Shown here piece after piece: positions 33,134 to 42,151 of a DNA stretch of 64,000 nucleotides. Source of the stretch: Acidobacteriota bacterium (lineage in GTDB: Bacteria > Acidobacteriota > Terriglobia > Terriglobales > Acidobacteriaceae); NCBI GenBank assembly GCA_031296105.1, contig JARLGJ010000012.1, positions 1 through 64,000 on the forward strand, read 5' to 3'. A program made the position numbers and the translations under genes. Position 1 is the stretch's first letter, and the number at the start of each line of letters is the position of its first letter. Under the pieces are notes generated by a model, which was not told the origin of the DNA, did no database searches, and worked only from the letters and a program-made list of their open reading frames with translations.

Positions 33134-34333
33134 GTGAACGACTCTCCTGTTGTTGTGCATGACGCGGCGGACGCATCCGGAATGCCGGACGCCCCGGCGC
33201 GCGAGCTGCCGCTCTTCGAACTGCTCGGCGTCCTCTCGCGCCGCCGCCGGTTCATTCTGCGCGTCACCGTGGCCATCACCGTTGTGGCGGCCATCATCGT
33301 CTTCCTGCTGCCCGCGCAGTACATGGCGGAGACCGTGCTGCTGCCGCCGGCGCAGAACTCTCCCGTGGCCGGAGCCTTGATGACCCAGCTTGGCGGCGGT
33401 GCCCTGGCCTCCATGGCCGGAGCCAGCCTCGGCGTCAAAAATCCCGGTGAGATGGTGGCCGCGCTCTTCCGCTCGCGCACCGTGGAGGACGCGGTGGTGG
33501 ACCGCTTCCACCTGATGGACCGCTACCGCGAAACGCACCGGAGCGGCGCCCGCCTGGACCTGGAAAAGCACGCGGCCGTCACCCTGGGCCTGAAGGACGG
33601 ACTGCTTCGCATCGAGGTGCGCGACACCGATCCGCAGATGGCCGCCGCCATCGCCAACGGCTACGTCGAGGAGTTCCGCAAGCTCAACGCCAGCCTGGCC
33701 ATCGGCGAGGCCGCGCAGCGCCGCCTCTTCTTCGAGCAGCAACTGGCCGATGCCCGCGACAAACTGGCCGCCGCCGAAGATGCCTTCAAGCAGACCGAAC
33801 AGCAGACCGGCGTGCTGCAACTCGACAGCCAGGCGAAGTCTCTCATTGAGGCCGCCTCCGCTCTGCGCGCGCAGGTCGTGGCCAAAGAGGTTCAGATACA
33901 GGGCATGAAGTCCTTTGCCACCGAGGACAATCCCGAGCTGGTCACCGCCCGCGAGCAGCTCGCGGCCCTGCGCGCGCAGTTGGCGCGCCTGGGCGGCAGC
34001 GACGCCGAGGCCGATTCGTTTGTCCTGCCCAAGGGCAAGGTGCCGGAGGCGGGCCTGGAATACGCGCGGCGCTATCGCGACGTCAAGTATCACGAGGCAA
34101 TCTACGAGCTTTTGGCCCGCCAGTTTGAAATGGCCAAGCTCGACGAAGCACGCCAGGGCGCGCCCGTACAGGTGGTGGACGCGGCCGTTCCTCCCGACCG
34201 CAAATCGTCGCCGCACCGCGCGGCCGTCACCCTGGCGGCGGCCGTGCTTGCGCTGCTTGCCTCGGCCGCCTGGTGCGTGTTGCAGCACGCGTTCGAGAAA
34301 CTGCTGCGCGCCCATTCCGCGGGCGCCCGTTGA
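33134..34333 (+). CDS. Wzz/GumC-like chain-length determinant without kinase domain
   Basis: This inner-membrane protein of 399 residues would set polymer length and link the polymerase to the export channel. It has an N-terminal membrane segment (VAITVVAAIIVFLLP), a periplasmic Wzz domain, a long coiled coil (residues ~200-290, QLADARDKLAAAEDAFKQTE and LVTAREQLAALRAQLARL) and a C-terminal membrane segment (AVTLAAAVLALLASAAW). No Walker-motif tyrosine kinase is attached or nearby. The start is GTG 33134, 7 bases after AAGGAG, which overlaps the preceding stop codon. Confidence 0.85.
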   Translation: MNDSPVVVHDAADASGMPDAPARELPLFELLGVLSRRRRFILRVTVAITVVAAIIVFLLPAQYMAETVLLPPAQNSPVAGALMTQLGGGALASMAGASLGVKNPGEMVAALFRSRTVEDAVVDRFHLMDRYRETHRSGARLDLEKHAAVTLGLKDGLLRIEVRDTDPQMAAAIANGYVEEFRKLNASLAIGEAAQRRLFFEQQLADARDKLAAAEDAFKQTEQQTGVLQLDSQAKSLIEAASALRAQVVAKEVQIQGMKSFATEDNPELVTAREQLAALRAQLARLGGSDAEADSFVLPKGKVPEAGLEYARRYRDVKYHEAIYELLARQFEMAKLDEARQGAPVQVVDAAVPPDRKSSPHRAAVTLAAAVLALLASAAWCVLQHAFEKLLRAHSAGAR

Positions 34334-34359
34334 AGCGGCTCGCGGAGGCGGAAGAAAAG

Positions 34360-35640
34360 ATGCCCCAGTTGCACGGCAAAGGGCGCGGGCGCCTGCTGGA
34401 GAACGCGGCGGCGCTCTATTCGCTGCAGGGACTCAATTACCTGATCCCCATGGCGGTGCTGCCGTTTCTGGTCCGCGTGCTAGGCATGGAGGTCTATGGT
34501 CTGGTGGCTTTCAGCCAGGCTTTCGCGCAGTATTTCAACATCCTTACCGACTACGGCTTCAATCTTTCGGCGACGCGTTACATCGCCCATCATCGCGAAG
34601 ACCTGGAGCGCGTGGAGAGCATGTTCTGGCAGGTGCTGATCCTCAAGGTGTTGCTGATGTTCTTCGGGCTGCTGATTCTGGCGGGCATTCTGCTGGGCGT
34701 GCCGCGCTTCCGCCGCGACGCGCTCTTCTTTCTGGTGGCTTACACGGCGGTGGCGGGAGGCGTGCTCATGCCGCAGTGGTACTTCCAGGGCATGGAGCGC
34801 ATGCGCTCGATCTCGGTGGTCACCGGGGCGGCCAAGCTGCTGGCGGCGGCACTGCTGTTTGCCTTGGTGCGCCGCCCCTCCGATGGGCTGCTGGCGGTGG
34901 CCATACAGTCCGGCGGAGTTCTGTTGGCCGGCGTGCTCGGCCTGTTTGTGGCGCTGCGCCACCTGGGTTCGCGCGGTGTGATTCCCAGCCGCGGCGAGTT
35001 GTGGGCCACGGCCCGCGACGGATGGCATCTGTTCGTCTCCGCCGCGGCCGTCAGCCTGTACACCAACACCAACCTGGTGCTGGTGGGTTTGCTGGCAGGC
35101 AACGTCGAGGCGGGATACTTCAGCGCCGCGGAAAAAATCATCCGCGCCATGCAGGGACTGATCTCTCCGCTGATGCAGGCGTTCTTCCCGCATGTGAACG
35201 CCGTGGCCGCGCGCTCGCGCGAGGCGGCCGTGCGCCTGATCTCGCGGGCCCTGCGCTGGACGGCCGCCCTGTCGTTTGCCGCCTCGGCGGCCATGTTTGT
35301 GCTGGCGGGTAGCGTGGCGTTCCTCTGCTTTGGACGCGCCGCCGCCGGTAGCGTGCCGGTCATGCGCTGGATCGCCTTTCTGCCGTTTCTCATCGCCGTC
35401 AGCAACGTGCTGGGCATCCAGACCATGCTGACCTTTCGCTATGACCGCCAGTTCAGCCGCATCCTGGTTGCCTCCGGCCTGCTGAACCTGGCGCTAGGCG
35501 TGCCGCTGGTGATGTTGTACGGGGCGCGCGGAGCAGGCGCATCGGTGCTGGTGACCGAGACGGCAGTCACCGCCAGCATGATGATCTTCCTGCATCAAAA
35601 AGGAATGCATGTATGGCTGCCGCGGAGCACGGAAGAATGA
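34360..35640 (+). CDS. Wzx-like lipid-linked oligosaccharide flippase
   Basis: The polytopic protein of 426 residues has about 12 hydrophobic segments, typical of the MATE-like PST/RfbX family that flips undecaprenyl-linked repeat units to the periplasm. The N-terminus LYSLQGLNYLIPMAVLPFL and the region YGLVAFSQAFAQYFNILTDYG are characteristic. The ATG at 34360 is preceded by GGAAG; a TTG directly overlapping the upstream stop is possible. It overlaps glf by four bases. Confidence 0.88.
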   Translation: MPQLHGKGRGRLLENAAALYSLQGLNYLIPMAVLPFLVRVLGMEVYGLVAFSQAFAQYFNILTDYGFNLSATRYIAHHREDLERVESMFWQVLILKVLLMFFGLLILAGILLGVPRFRRDALFFLVAYTAVAGGVLMPQWYFQGMERMRSISVVTGAAKLLAAALLFALVRRPSDGLLAVAIQSGGVLLAGVLGLFVALRHLGSRGVIPSRGELWATARDGWHLFVSAAAVSLYTNTNLVLVGLLAGNVEAGYFSAAEKIIRAMQGLISPLMQAFFPHVNAVAARSREAAVRLISRALRWTAALSFAASAAMFVLAGSVAFLCFGRAAAGSVPVMRWIAFLPFLIAVSNVLGIQTMLTFRYDRQFSRILVASGLLNLALGVPLVMLYGARGAGASVLVTETAVTASMMIFLHQKGMHVWLPRSTEE

Positions 35641-36764
35641 AGACTGATGTCCTGATCGTGGGTGCCGGCTTTGCCGGTTGCACCATCGCCGAACGTTGCG
35701 CCGCTGCCGGACGACAGGTGCTCGTCCTCGACCGCCGCGAACATATTGGCGGCAACGCCTTCGACGAACGCGACGCTCACGGCGTGCTGGTGCATCGCTA
35801 CGGGCCGCACATCTTTCACACCAACGCCAACCATGTGGCGGAGTATCTTTCGCGCTTCACCCAGTGGCGCGCCTACGAGCACCGCGTGCTCTCTTCGGTG
35901 GAGGGGCGTCTCTACCCCATGCCCATCAACCGCACCACCATCAATCTGCTGTACGGACTCGCTCTTGACGAAGCTGGCGTGGCCGCCTTTCTGGAGCGAG
36001 TGCGCCTGCCAAAGGAGCGCATTGAGAACAGCGAGGATCTGGTGTTGGGCAGCGTGGGACGCGACCTCTGCGACCGCTTCTTCCGCAACTACACGCGCAA
36101 ACAGTGGGGCCTGGATCTCTCCCAGCTAAGCTCCGCCGTCGCCGGACGCATCCCGGTGCGCACCAACGACGACGATCGCTACTTCACCGATAACTTCCAG
36201 AAGATGCCCGCCGAGGGGTACACCGCCATGTTTGCGCGCATGTTGGACCATCCCAACATCCGCGTCGAGTTGGGCACAACCTACCGCCGCGATACAACGA
36301 TTCTGCAAGCCACTGACATCTTCTACAGCGGACCCATCGACGAGTTTTATGACTTCCGCTTCGGACACCTGCCGTACCGCTCGCTGCGCTTTGCGCACGA
36401 GCACCTTGCCGCCGTGGAGCGCTATCAGCCGGTGGGGACCGTGAACTATCCGAACGATTTCGACTTCACCCGCATCACCGAGTTCAAGCATCTCACCGGA
36501 CAGACGCACTCCGGCACCTCGATTGTGCGCGAGTATCCGCAGGCGCATGGCGACCCCTACTATCCGGTGCCCACCGAGGAGAATCAACAGCTCTACCGTC
36601 GATATGCCGCGCTGGCCCAGGCCGAAGAGCACGTGCACTTCCTTGGACGCCTGGCGGAGTACCGCTACTACAACATGGATCAGGTGGTGGCTGCCGCCTT
36701 GAAGATGGCCGCGCAGTTTACCGGAGAAGCGCCGGGGAGTGCCGCGCAAGGCGCGGCCATCTAG
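35637..36764 (+). CDS. glf: UDP-galactopyranose mutase
   Basis: This FAD enzyme converts UDP-galactopyranose to UDP-galactofuranose, so the polymer probably contains galactofuranose. The 375-residue protein shows the FAD motif IVGAGFAGCTIAER, DRREHIGGNAFDE, YGPHIFHTN, the conserved ENSEDLVLGSVGRDL...YTRKQWGLDLSQL region, and C-terminal YPQAHGDPYYPVPTEEN and YYNMDQVVAAAL. ATG 35637 overlaps the flippase stop (ATGA). Confidence 0.95.
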   Translation: MKTDVLIVGAGFAGCTIAERCAAAGRQVLVLDRREHIGGNAFDERDAHGVLVHRYGPHIFHTNANHVAEYLSRFTQWRAYEHRVLSSVEGRLYPMPINRTTINLLYGLALDEAGVAAFLERVRLPKERIENSEDLVLGSVGRDLCDRFFRNYTRKQWGLDLSQLSSAVAGRIPVRTNDDDRYFTDNFQKMPAEGYTAMFARMLDHPNIRVELGTTYRRDTTILQATDIFYSGPIDEFYDFRFGHLPYRSLRFAHEHLAAVERYQPVGTVNYPNDFDFTRITEFKHLTGQTHSGTSIVREYPQAHGDPYYPVPTEENQQLYRRYAALAQAEEHVHFLGRLAEYRYYNMDQVVAAALKMAAQFTGEAPGSAAQGAAI

Positions 36765-36863
36765 CGCGGCGGCCCGTTTTTGTTGCACGCTGAACGCGGG
36801 GCGGCGGAGAAACAGCCGCCTGGTTCACTGGTTCGACTTTGCATTCAAGAGGAGAGGGAACGC

Positions 36864-37517
36864 TTGGGAGCCTATCGCGAGTTTCTCCGGATCAACGGGA
36901 TGTACCTGTTGCTGTGCGACGTTCTTGAACGCATCGCTGGCCGCGCGCGCAGCGCCATGATCGCCCGCAAGCTGAAGGTGAAGAAGCTCAGCCTGGGTCC
37001 GCGCTGCCAACTGCGCGGACTCGCCTGCATCGAGATGGGCGAGGACTTCCAGTGCAACGAAGGGCTGTGGCTGGAGGCCGTCTCCCGCTACTATGGGCAG
37101 CGCTTCACGCCGCGCATCAAGATCGGCGACCGCGTGCGCATCAGCCACCACGTACACATTGCCGCCACTACCCTGGTGGAGATTGGCGACGACGTTCTGC
37201 TTGGCAGCAAGGTTGTCATCCTCGATCACAACCACGGACTTTATGGCGGCGCGCTGCCGGAGCAGAACACCAGCCCGGAGATTGCGCCCTCTCTGCGCCC
37301 GCTGGACAGCGGCAAAAAAGTTTTCATCGGCCGCAATGCCTGGCTCTGCGACGCCGTTGTCGTGACCGCCGGCAGCACCATCGGCGAGGGTTCGGTCATC
37401 GGCGCCAACTCGGTGGTCAAGGGAGAGATTCCGCCCTACTGCATCGCCGTCGGTTCTCCGGCCGTGGTGGTGAAGCGCTATAACCCGCAGACCGAGCGCT
37501 GGGAAGGCGTGCGCTGA
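36864..37517 (+). CDS. Left-handed beta-helix (hexapeptide) acyltransferase
   Basis: The 217-residue protein resembles WcaF/LacA-type O-acetyltransferases: hexapeptide repeats (IKIGDRVRISHHVHIAATT, IGDDVLLGSKVVILDHNHG, VFIGRNAWLCDAVVVTAG, STIGEGSVIGANSVVKGEI) and the active-site histidine region DHNHG. It probably acetylates a sugar of the exopolysaccharide. The start is placed at TTG 36864, 6 bases after the AGGAGAGGG ribosome-binding site; an ATG at 36900 would cut off a conserved-looking N-terminal segment. Confidence 0.8.
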   Translation: MGAYREFLRINGMYLLLCDVLERIAGRARSAMIARKLKVKKLSLGPRCQLRGLACIEMGEDFQCNEGLWLEAVSRYYGQRFTPRIKIGDRVRISHHVHIAATTLVEIGDDVLLGSKVVILDHNHGLYGGALPEQNTSPEIAPSLRPLDSGKKVFIGRNAWLCDAVVVTAGSTIGEGSVIGANSVVKGEIPPYCIAVGSPAVVVKRYNPQTERWEGVR

Positions 37518-37549
37518 TCCCGCGGGTAACGCATTTGCAAGGAGGAGCC

Positions 37550-38860
37550 ATGCAGGATCGGGCCGTGGTGATTGTGCTGCCGGAGTGGCCGTCCAAGGGG
37601 ACGGGCGGACCCCTGGGGTTTGCCAGCCTGCTGCTGCGCGCGCTGCTGGAGCAGCCCGCGCGCGCCTGGGAAATCTACGTTGTGGCCACCGTCGCCAACC
37701 AGGCGCTGCGCCTGGACGCGCCCGGCGATCTGCAGGAACTGCTCCGCACAGGAGCCGAGGCTCGGCGCGGTCTGCGCTCGCGCATCACCCAATATCTTTT
37801 TGCCAAGCTGCCGTATTCTCCCGTGCCCGCCGTGCGCAGCGGCTTTGCCCGCCTGCGTCAGAGGCGGCGCCGCGCGCAACAGCGCCGGTTGCAGGAACTG
37901 CTGGCGGCGATTGCCGCCCGTCACTCCCGCGTGCTGGTGCACGTGCATGACGTGGAGACCGGCGCCAAGTCCGTGCCCGCCTGTCAGGCTTTGCCCAACG
38001 TCTTCCTCGTCCATACCGAACACGGCAAGGGAGGCCTGCTCAGCGAGTACAGCAAAATGCTGCGCCAGGAATCTCCCGAGCCCGCCGTCGAATGGGTGCG
38101 CGAGCAGTATGAGACTCTCTTCCGGCAGGCGCGGGCCATCACCTTTCCCAGCTTTGGCGCGCTGCGCCTCTTCGCCGAGGCCATGCCGCAGATGCACTCT
38201 GTCCTGCGGCAGAAGGCAGCCGTCATTCTCACCGGCATCCCGCAGGAAGCGCCTGATGCCGCGCCCATCCGCGAGCCGCGCCCGGGGCATCGCCTCTTCG
38301 CCATTGCGCAGCATGTGCCGGAGAAGGGCATCGACCGCATGATCGAGGCCCTGGCCGCCTGCAAGCAGCAGGGATTGGCGCTGCATCTTCGCGTTGCCGG
38401 AGCCGAAACCGTAAAGACTCCCGAACTCCATGCCCTGCGCGACCGGCTGGGATTGCAGGAGAACATCGAGTTTCTTGGCGCGGTAAGCCATGCCCGCGTG
38501 CTGGAGGAACTGCGCCAATGCGATCTCTACCTGGCCTGTCCGCGCGTGGTCGTCTTCGACCTGTCGCTGCTGGAGGCGATGTCTGCCGGCGTGCCCATCG
38601 TCACCGCCCGGCTGCCCGGAAACGTCGAAGCCCTGGGCGAAGACTACGAAGGCTACTTCGATGGCGAACGGGAACTCCCTTCGGTCCTCGCCGGCGTCCT
38701 CGCCGATGCAGAGAAAGCCCGGCGCATGGGAGAGGGGAATCGCGCCCGCTGCCGCGCGCAGTTCACCCTGCATCACATGGTGGAACAATACCTCGGCCTC
38801 TATGGGCAGGTCGTGGATGGCGCATTCCATGCACACGAACTGCCGCGGGATTTGGCGTAA
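37550..38860 (+). CDS. Glycosyltransferase family 4 (GT-B)
   Basis: The 436-residue protein has a GT-B fold: N-terminal acceptor domain beginning VIVLPEWPSKGTGGPLGFA and C-terminal nucleotide-sugar domain with IAQHVPEKGIDRMIEAL and the E-x7-E type element LLEAMSAGVPIVTARLPGNVE. It would add a sugar to the lipid-linked repeat unit at the cytoplasmic membrane. ATG 37550 follows AAGGAGGAGCC. Donor and acceptor cannot be inferred. Confidence 0.83.
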   Translation: MQDRAVVIVLPEWPSKGTGGPLGFASLLLRALLEQPARAWEIYVVATVANQALRLDAPGDLQELLRTGAEARRGLRSRITQYLFAKLPYSPVPAVRSGFARLRQRRRRAQQRRLQELLAAIAARHSRVLVHVHDVETGAKSVPACQALPNVFLVHTEHGKGGLLSEYSKMLRQESPEPAVEWVREQYETLFRQARAITFPSFGALRLFAEAMPQMHSVLRQKAAVILTGIPQEAPDAAPIREPRPGHRLFAIAQHVPEKGIDRMIEALAACKQQGLALHLRVAGAETVKTPELHALRDRLGLQENIEFLGAVSHARVLEELRQCDLYLACPRVVVFDLSLLEAMSAGVPIVTARLPGNVEALGEDYEGYFDGERELPSVLAGVLADAEKARRMGEGNRARCRAQFTLHHMVEQYLGLYGQVVDGAFHAHELPRDLA

Positions 38861-38895
38861 GTATTCTTTGCGTGGTGGAAGGAGAGCAGGGTGGA

Positions 38896-40017
38896 ATGAG
38901 GATCTTGCATCTGGTCAGCGTGTGGGACGGCGGCGTAAGAGGGCAGGTGCTCGCCGTCTCGCAGCGCCTTGCCGCCCAGGGCCACACCGTGCGCGTGCTG
39001 GCCCTGCGTTGCAAAGCGTCCGCCGAGGATGACCCATCCGTCGCGGTGATCGAGCTTCTGCGGCAAAAATCTCTCATGGAACTTCTGCGCGCCGTCTTCC
39101 GCGCGCGCCGGGAGATTCGCGCCTTCGCGCCCGATGTCGTGCACGGACACTCTTTCCACGCCATTCTGCTGGCGCGCCTGCTGCGCCTGGTGGCGCCCAT
39201 TCCGTATCTCGTCTCCACCTTTCACACTTCGGCCGGCGCGCGCAACACGCTGGACGGCGGCCCGCGCTACACCATCCCCTATCGCCTCACCGATCCGCTC
39301 GGCGACATCAGCACCAACGTCTGCCGCGAGGCCGCGGAGAGTTTTGTGCGCGCCGGGGCCGTGCCGCGCCGCCGTATCGTCACCGTCTATGACGGCATCG
39401 ACACCGCGAAGTTCGCGCCCAACCCCGCGCCGCGCGCAGCGGAGCGCCAGCAACTTGCGCTGCGCGCCGATCAATTTCTCTGGCTCGCCGTCGGGCGTCT
39501 TTGCCAAGCCAAGGACTATCCCACACTGCTGCGGGCCTTCGCGCAACTTGCCTCGCAGAGTCCGTCCAGTGTGCTGGCCATTGCCGGCGATGGCCCACTG
39601 GAAGCCGGGTTGCGCGCCTATGCCGTGAGCCTTGACCTCGGTCCTCGCGTGCGCTTCCTGGGCCGCTGCGAGGATGTCCCGCGTCTCTTGCAGGCCGCCG
39701 ATGCCTATGTGCTCTCCTCGGCCTGGGAGGGTTTTCCCAACGGACTGGCGGAGGCGATGTCCACCGCGCTTCCCGTGGTCTCAACCGCCTGCTGCGGCGC
39801 GGACGAACTGCTGGGCACGGATGCCGCGCCGGTTCCCGTGGGCGATGCCGCCGCCCTGGCCGCGAGGATGCTCGATGTCGAGCGCATGACTCCCACCGCG
39901 CGCCGCGATCTCGGCTTCCTGTCGCGCCAGCGCGTCGTCGAGCGCTTCTCCCTGGAGCACTGCTGCCAGAGCTGGCTCGCGCTTTATGCCAGCCGCATCC
40001 GGAGGGCCGGCGCATGA
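38896..40017 (+). CDS. Glycosyltransferase family 4 (GT-B)
   Basis: The 373-residue protein opens MRILHLVSVWDGGVRGQVLA and carries GT4 motifs YDGIDTAKFAP, VGRLCQAKDYPTLLRAFA, IAGDGPLEAGLR and SSAWEGFPNGLAEAMSTALP with the E-x7-E pair. It is a second GT-B transferase of the repeat-unit assembly. ATG 38896 is preceded by GGAGAGCAGGGTGGA; the gene ends in ATGA overlap with the polymerase gene. Confidence 0.86.
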   Translation: MRILHLVSVWDGGVRGQVLAVSQRLAAQGHTVRVLALRCKASAEDDPSVAVIELLRQKSLMELLRAVFRARREIRAFAPDVVHGHSFHAILLARLLRLVAPIPYLVSTFHTSAGARNTLDGGPRYTIPYRLTDPLGDISTNVCREAAESFVRAGAVPRRRIVTVYDGIDTAKFAPNPAPRAAERQQLALRADQFLWLAVGRLCQAKDYPTLLRAFAQLASQSPSSVLAIAGDGPLEAGLRAYAVSLDLGPRVRFLGRCEDVPRLLQAADAYVLSSAWEGFPNGLAEAMSTALPVVSTACCGADELLGTDAAPVPVGDAAALAARMLDVERMTPTARRDLGFLSRQRVVERFSLEHCCQSWLALYASRIRRAGA

Positions 40018-41246
40018 GTGCCCCCGTCCAGTCCGCGCTCACCGTGCAGGTGCCGCGCCGCAGTTGGCTCTGTCATCCTCTGGCGCTGTTCCTCGTCATG
40101 TGGGGAGCGGTGGTGCTGCTTTACGCCATGCACCTCAGCGCGTTGCTCATCTTTGACACCTCCATGGTGTGGCGCGTGGCGCTGTGGGTGGGCGTGCCGT
40201 TCACGATCGTCATGCTGCTCTGGAGCGCCACGAGCCTGCTGCTGGCCGCTCCCGATTGCGCGGCTCCGGAGACGGTCGTTCTCTCCGCCGAATCCATCCA
40301 GGCCATCGACCGTCTGCTGCGTTGGGCCATCCGTGGCTGGGTGGGGATGACCCTTGTGGAGATTGCCGTCAGCGGTGGCATTCCACTGCTGTGGCTGCTG
40401 CAGGGCAGCGCCAAGACCTACTTCGCCTTCGGCATCCCTTCGCTGCATGGGCTTCTCAATTCGCTGCTGCTGGCCATCGGCCTCGCGCAGATCGCGCTCT
40501 TCGCCTGCGACGGCCGCCGCCGCCGTCTGCTGCTGCCGGGCTTCATCCTGCTGTGGTCGGTGATGGTGGTCACGCGCAACATGATGACCGTCATGCTGAT
40601 CGAGAGCGCCGTTTTGTGGGGCCTGCTGCGCGGCGTCTCCGGGAAGACGCTGCTCAAATCCGTGGCCGCCCTGCTGGTGCTGGTGCTCGTCTTCGGCTAC
40701 ATCGGAGACATGCGCTCCGGCGCCGAGGCCTTCCGCCTGTTGGCGCAGCCCGCGCCGGAGTATCCCGCGTGGCTGCCCTCGGGCGTTCTGTGGGTGTACA
40801 TCTACCTCACCACGCCCATCGGCAACCTGGTCAACACCACCGTGTACGTCGTGCCGCTCAACGATCCTCTGTTCCCCAACTCAACCTCTCTGCTCTTTCC
40901 CAGCGTGCTGCGCCAGGTCATCTACGGGCGCTCCGGGGCCAGCGAGGCTTTCGGCGGCAACCTGGTCTCCGAGGCCTTCAACGTCAGCACCGCCTACGCC
41001 GGAGCCTTTCAGGACTTCGGGCGCTTCGGCATCGTCTGCTTCAGCCTTTTACTGGGGGCGGCCGCGCGCTACGCCTGGGGACGCCGCGGCCTGCTGGGAC
41101 TCTGTGTCTATGCCGTCGTGGCGCAGTGCGTCGTGCTCAGCATCTTCTTCAACCACCTTTTCTACCTGCCGGTCATCGCCCAGGTTCCGTGGCTGTGTCT
41201 GCTCCTCTATCCCGCGCACCGGGCCGCGGAAGGGAAGTCCTCATGA
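40014..41246 (+). CDS. Wzy-like oligosaccharide repeat-unit polymerase
   Basis: The polytopic protein of 410 residues has ~10 hydrophobic segments and a larger periplasmic loop (residues ~240-300, including LTTPIGNLVNTTVYVV and SEAFGGNLVSEAFNVSTAY). This pattern, the ARG-poor loops and the setting between glycosyltransferases fit the O-antigen/exopolysaccharide polymerase family that joins repeat units in the periplasm. Sequence identity in this family is low, so the call relies on topology and context. It overlaps its neighbours on both sides by four bases. Confidence 0.75.
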   Translation: MSAPVQSALTVQVPRRSWLCHPLALFLVMWGAVVLLYAMHLSALLIFDTSMVWRVALWVGVPFTIVMLLWSATSLLLAAPDCAAPETVVLSAESIQAIDRLLRWAIRGWVGMTLVEIAVSGGIPLLWLLQGSAKTYFAFGIPSLHGLLNSLLLAIGLAQIALFACDGRRRRLLLPGFILLWSVMVVTRNMMTVMLIESAVLWGLLRGVSGKTLLKSVAALLVLVLVFGYIGDMRSGAEAFRLLAQPAPEYPAWLPSGVLWVYIYLTTPIGNLVNTTVYVVPLNDPLFPNSTSLLFPSVLRQVIYGRSGASEAFGGNLVSEAFNVSTAYAGAFQDFGRFGIVCFSLLLGAAARYAWGRRGLLGLCVYAVVAQCVVLSIFFNHLFYLPVIAQVPWLCLLLYPAHRAAEGKSS

Positions 41247-42121
41247 GCGCCCGCGTGGAATGTGTGCAGGTTCATCGCGCCGCGCCGCCGCGTCTGGCGG
41301 TGCTGGTGCGGGTCAAGAACGAGATGGCGCAGCTCCCCGAATTCTGGCGTCGCCTGCAACGCCAAACCGCCTTTTCGCAGCTTGAGGTTGTCTTCCTCGA
41401 CAGCGGCAGTCAGGACGGCACGCTTGAATTTCTCCGCGCCTTGCCTGTCTCTCTCTATCGCATTCCGCCGGCCGATTTTCAATTCGGCAGCAGTTGCAAC
41501 CTCATCGCCTCGCTCTCCACGGCACCCAATCTCGCCTACTTTTCCGGGCACGTTCTTCTGGAGCAGGAGGACGCCCTGGCGAAGGTTCTAGATGTACTGG
41601 CGCGCGATGAGTATGCCGCGCTCTATCTGCGGCAGGTGCCGAACACCCTCACCGGGTCCAGCGCCTACGAGCGTGCGCACCTGGCTCGCCGCTTTCCTCC
41701 CGCGTCCGAACCGCTGGTGGAACTACTTGCTCCCCAGGCGTTTTCCAACGCTGCTTCGGCCCTGACGCGCCCATCCTGGGAAAGAAGCCGCTTTCCCGAA
41801 GTGGCCGCCAGCGAGGATTTTCTTTGGGCGCGAACTCATCTCGATCTCGGCGGACGGCTGTACTATCTGCCTGCGGTCACCGCGATGCACTCGCATAACG
41901 AGGAGGCGGAGGCCGTATTCCGCCGGGTGCTGTTGAACGTGCGCGCCCGCCGTTTGCGGCCCTCGCCCTTGCGCGCGGCCGTTTATTTTGCCGGGGTTTT
42001 TGCCAGCCTGCTCCGTCACGGAGCTTCCTGGCCGGAAGCTTTCCGTTATGCGTGCAGTCACGCCCAGGCGCATCGCCAGCCCGCGGAGCCATCCTCCGCC
42101 GGGCAGCCGCGCCGGGGTTAG
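41243..42121 (+). CDS. Glycosyltransferase family 2 (GT-A)
   Basis: The 292-residue protein has a GT-A N-terminus (LAVLVRVKNEMAQLPEFW), the donor-binding acidic stretch LDSGSQDGT, and FSGHVLLEQEDAL, typical of a rhamnosyltransferase-like GT2, although the usual DxD is not clear (FSGHVLLEQ replaces it). ATG 41243 overlaps the polymerase stop. The C-terminal ~60 residues are basic and may contact the membrane. Confidence 0.8.
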   Translation: MSARVECVQVHRAAPPRLAVLVRVKNEMAQLPEFWRRLQRQTAFSQLEVVFLDSGSQDGTLEFLRALPVSLYRIPPADFQFGSSCNLIASLSTAPNLAYFSGHVLLEQEDALAKVLDVLARDEYAALYLRQVPNTLTGSSAYERAHLARRFPPASEPLVELLAPQAFSNAASALTRPSWERSRFPEVAASEDFLWARTHLDLGGRLYYLPAVTAMHSHNEEAEAVFRRVLLNVRARRLRPSPLRAAVYFAGVFASLLRHGASWPEAFRYACSHAQAHRQPAEPSSAGQPRRG

Positions 42122-42151
42122 ATTGCGACCCTTGTGACTTCAGGAGGTGTG

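Noticed and set aside
30282-33176. 964-codon open frame antisense to the second SLBB gene
   Set aside because: No motifs, typical antisense composition, while the plus strand has a signal peptide and SLBB repeats.
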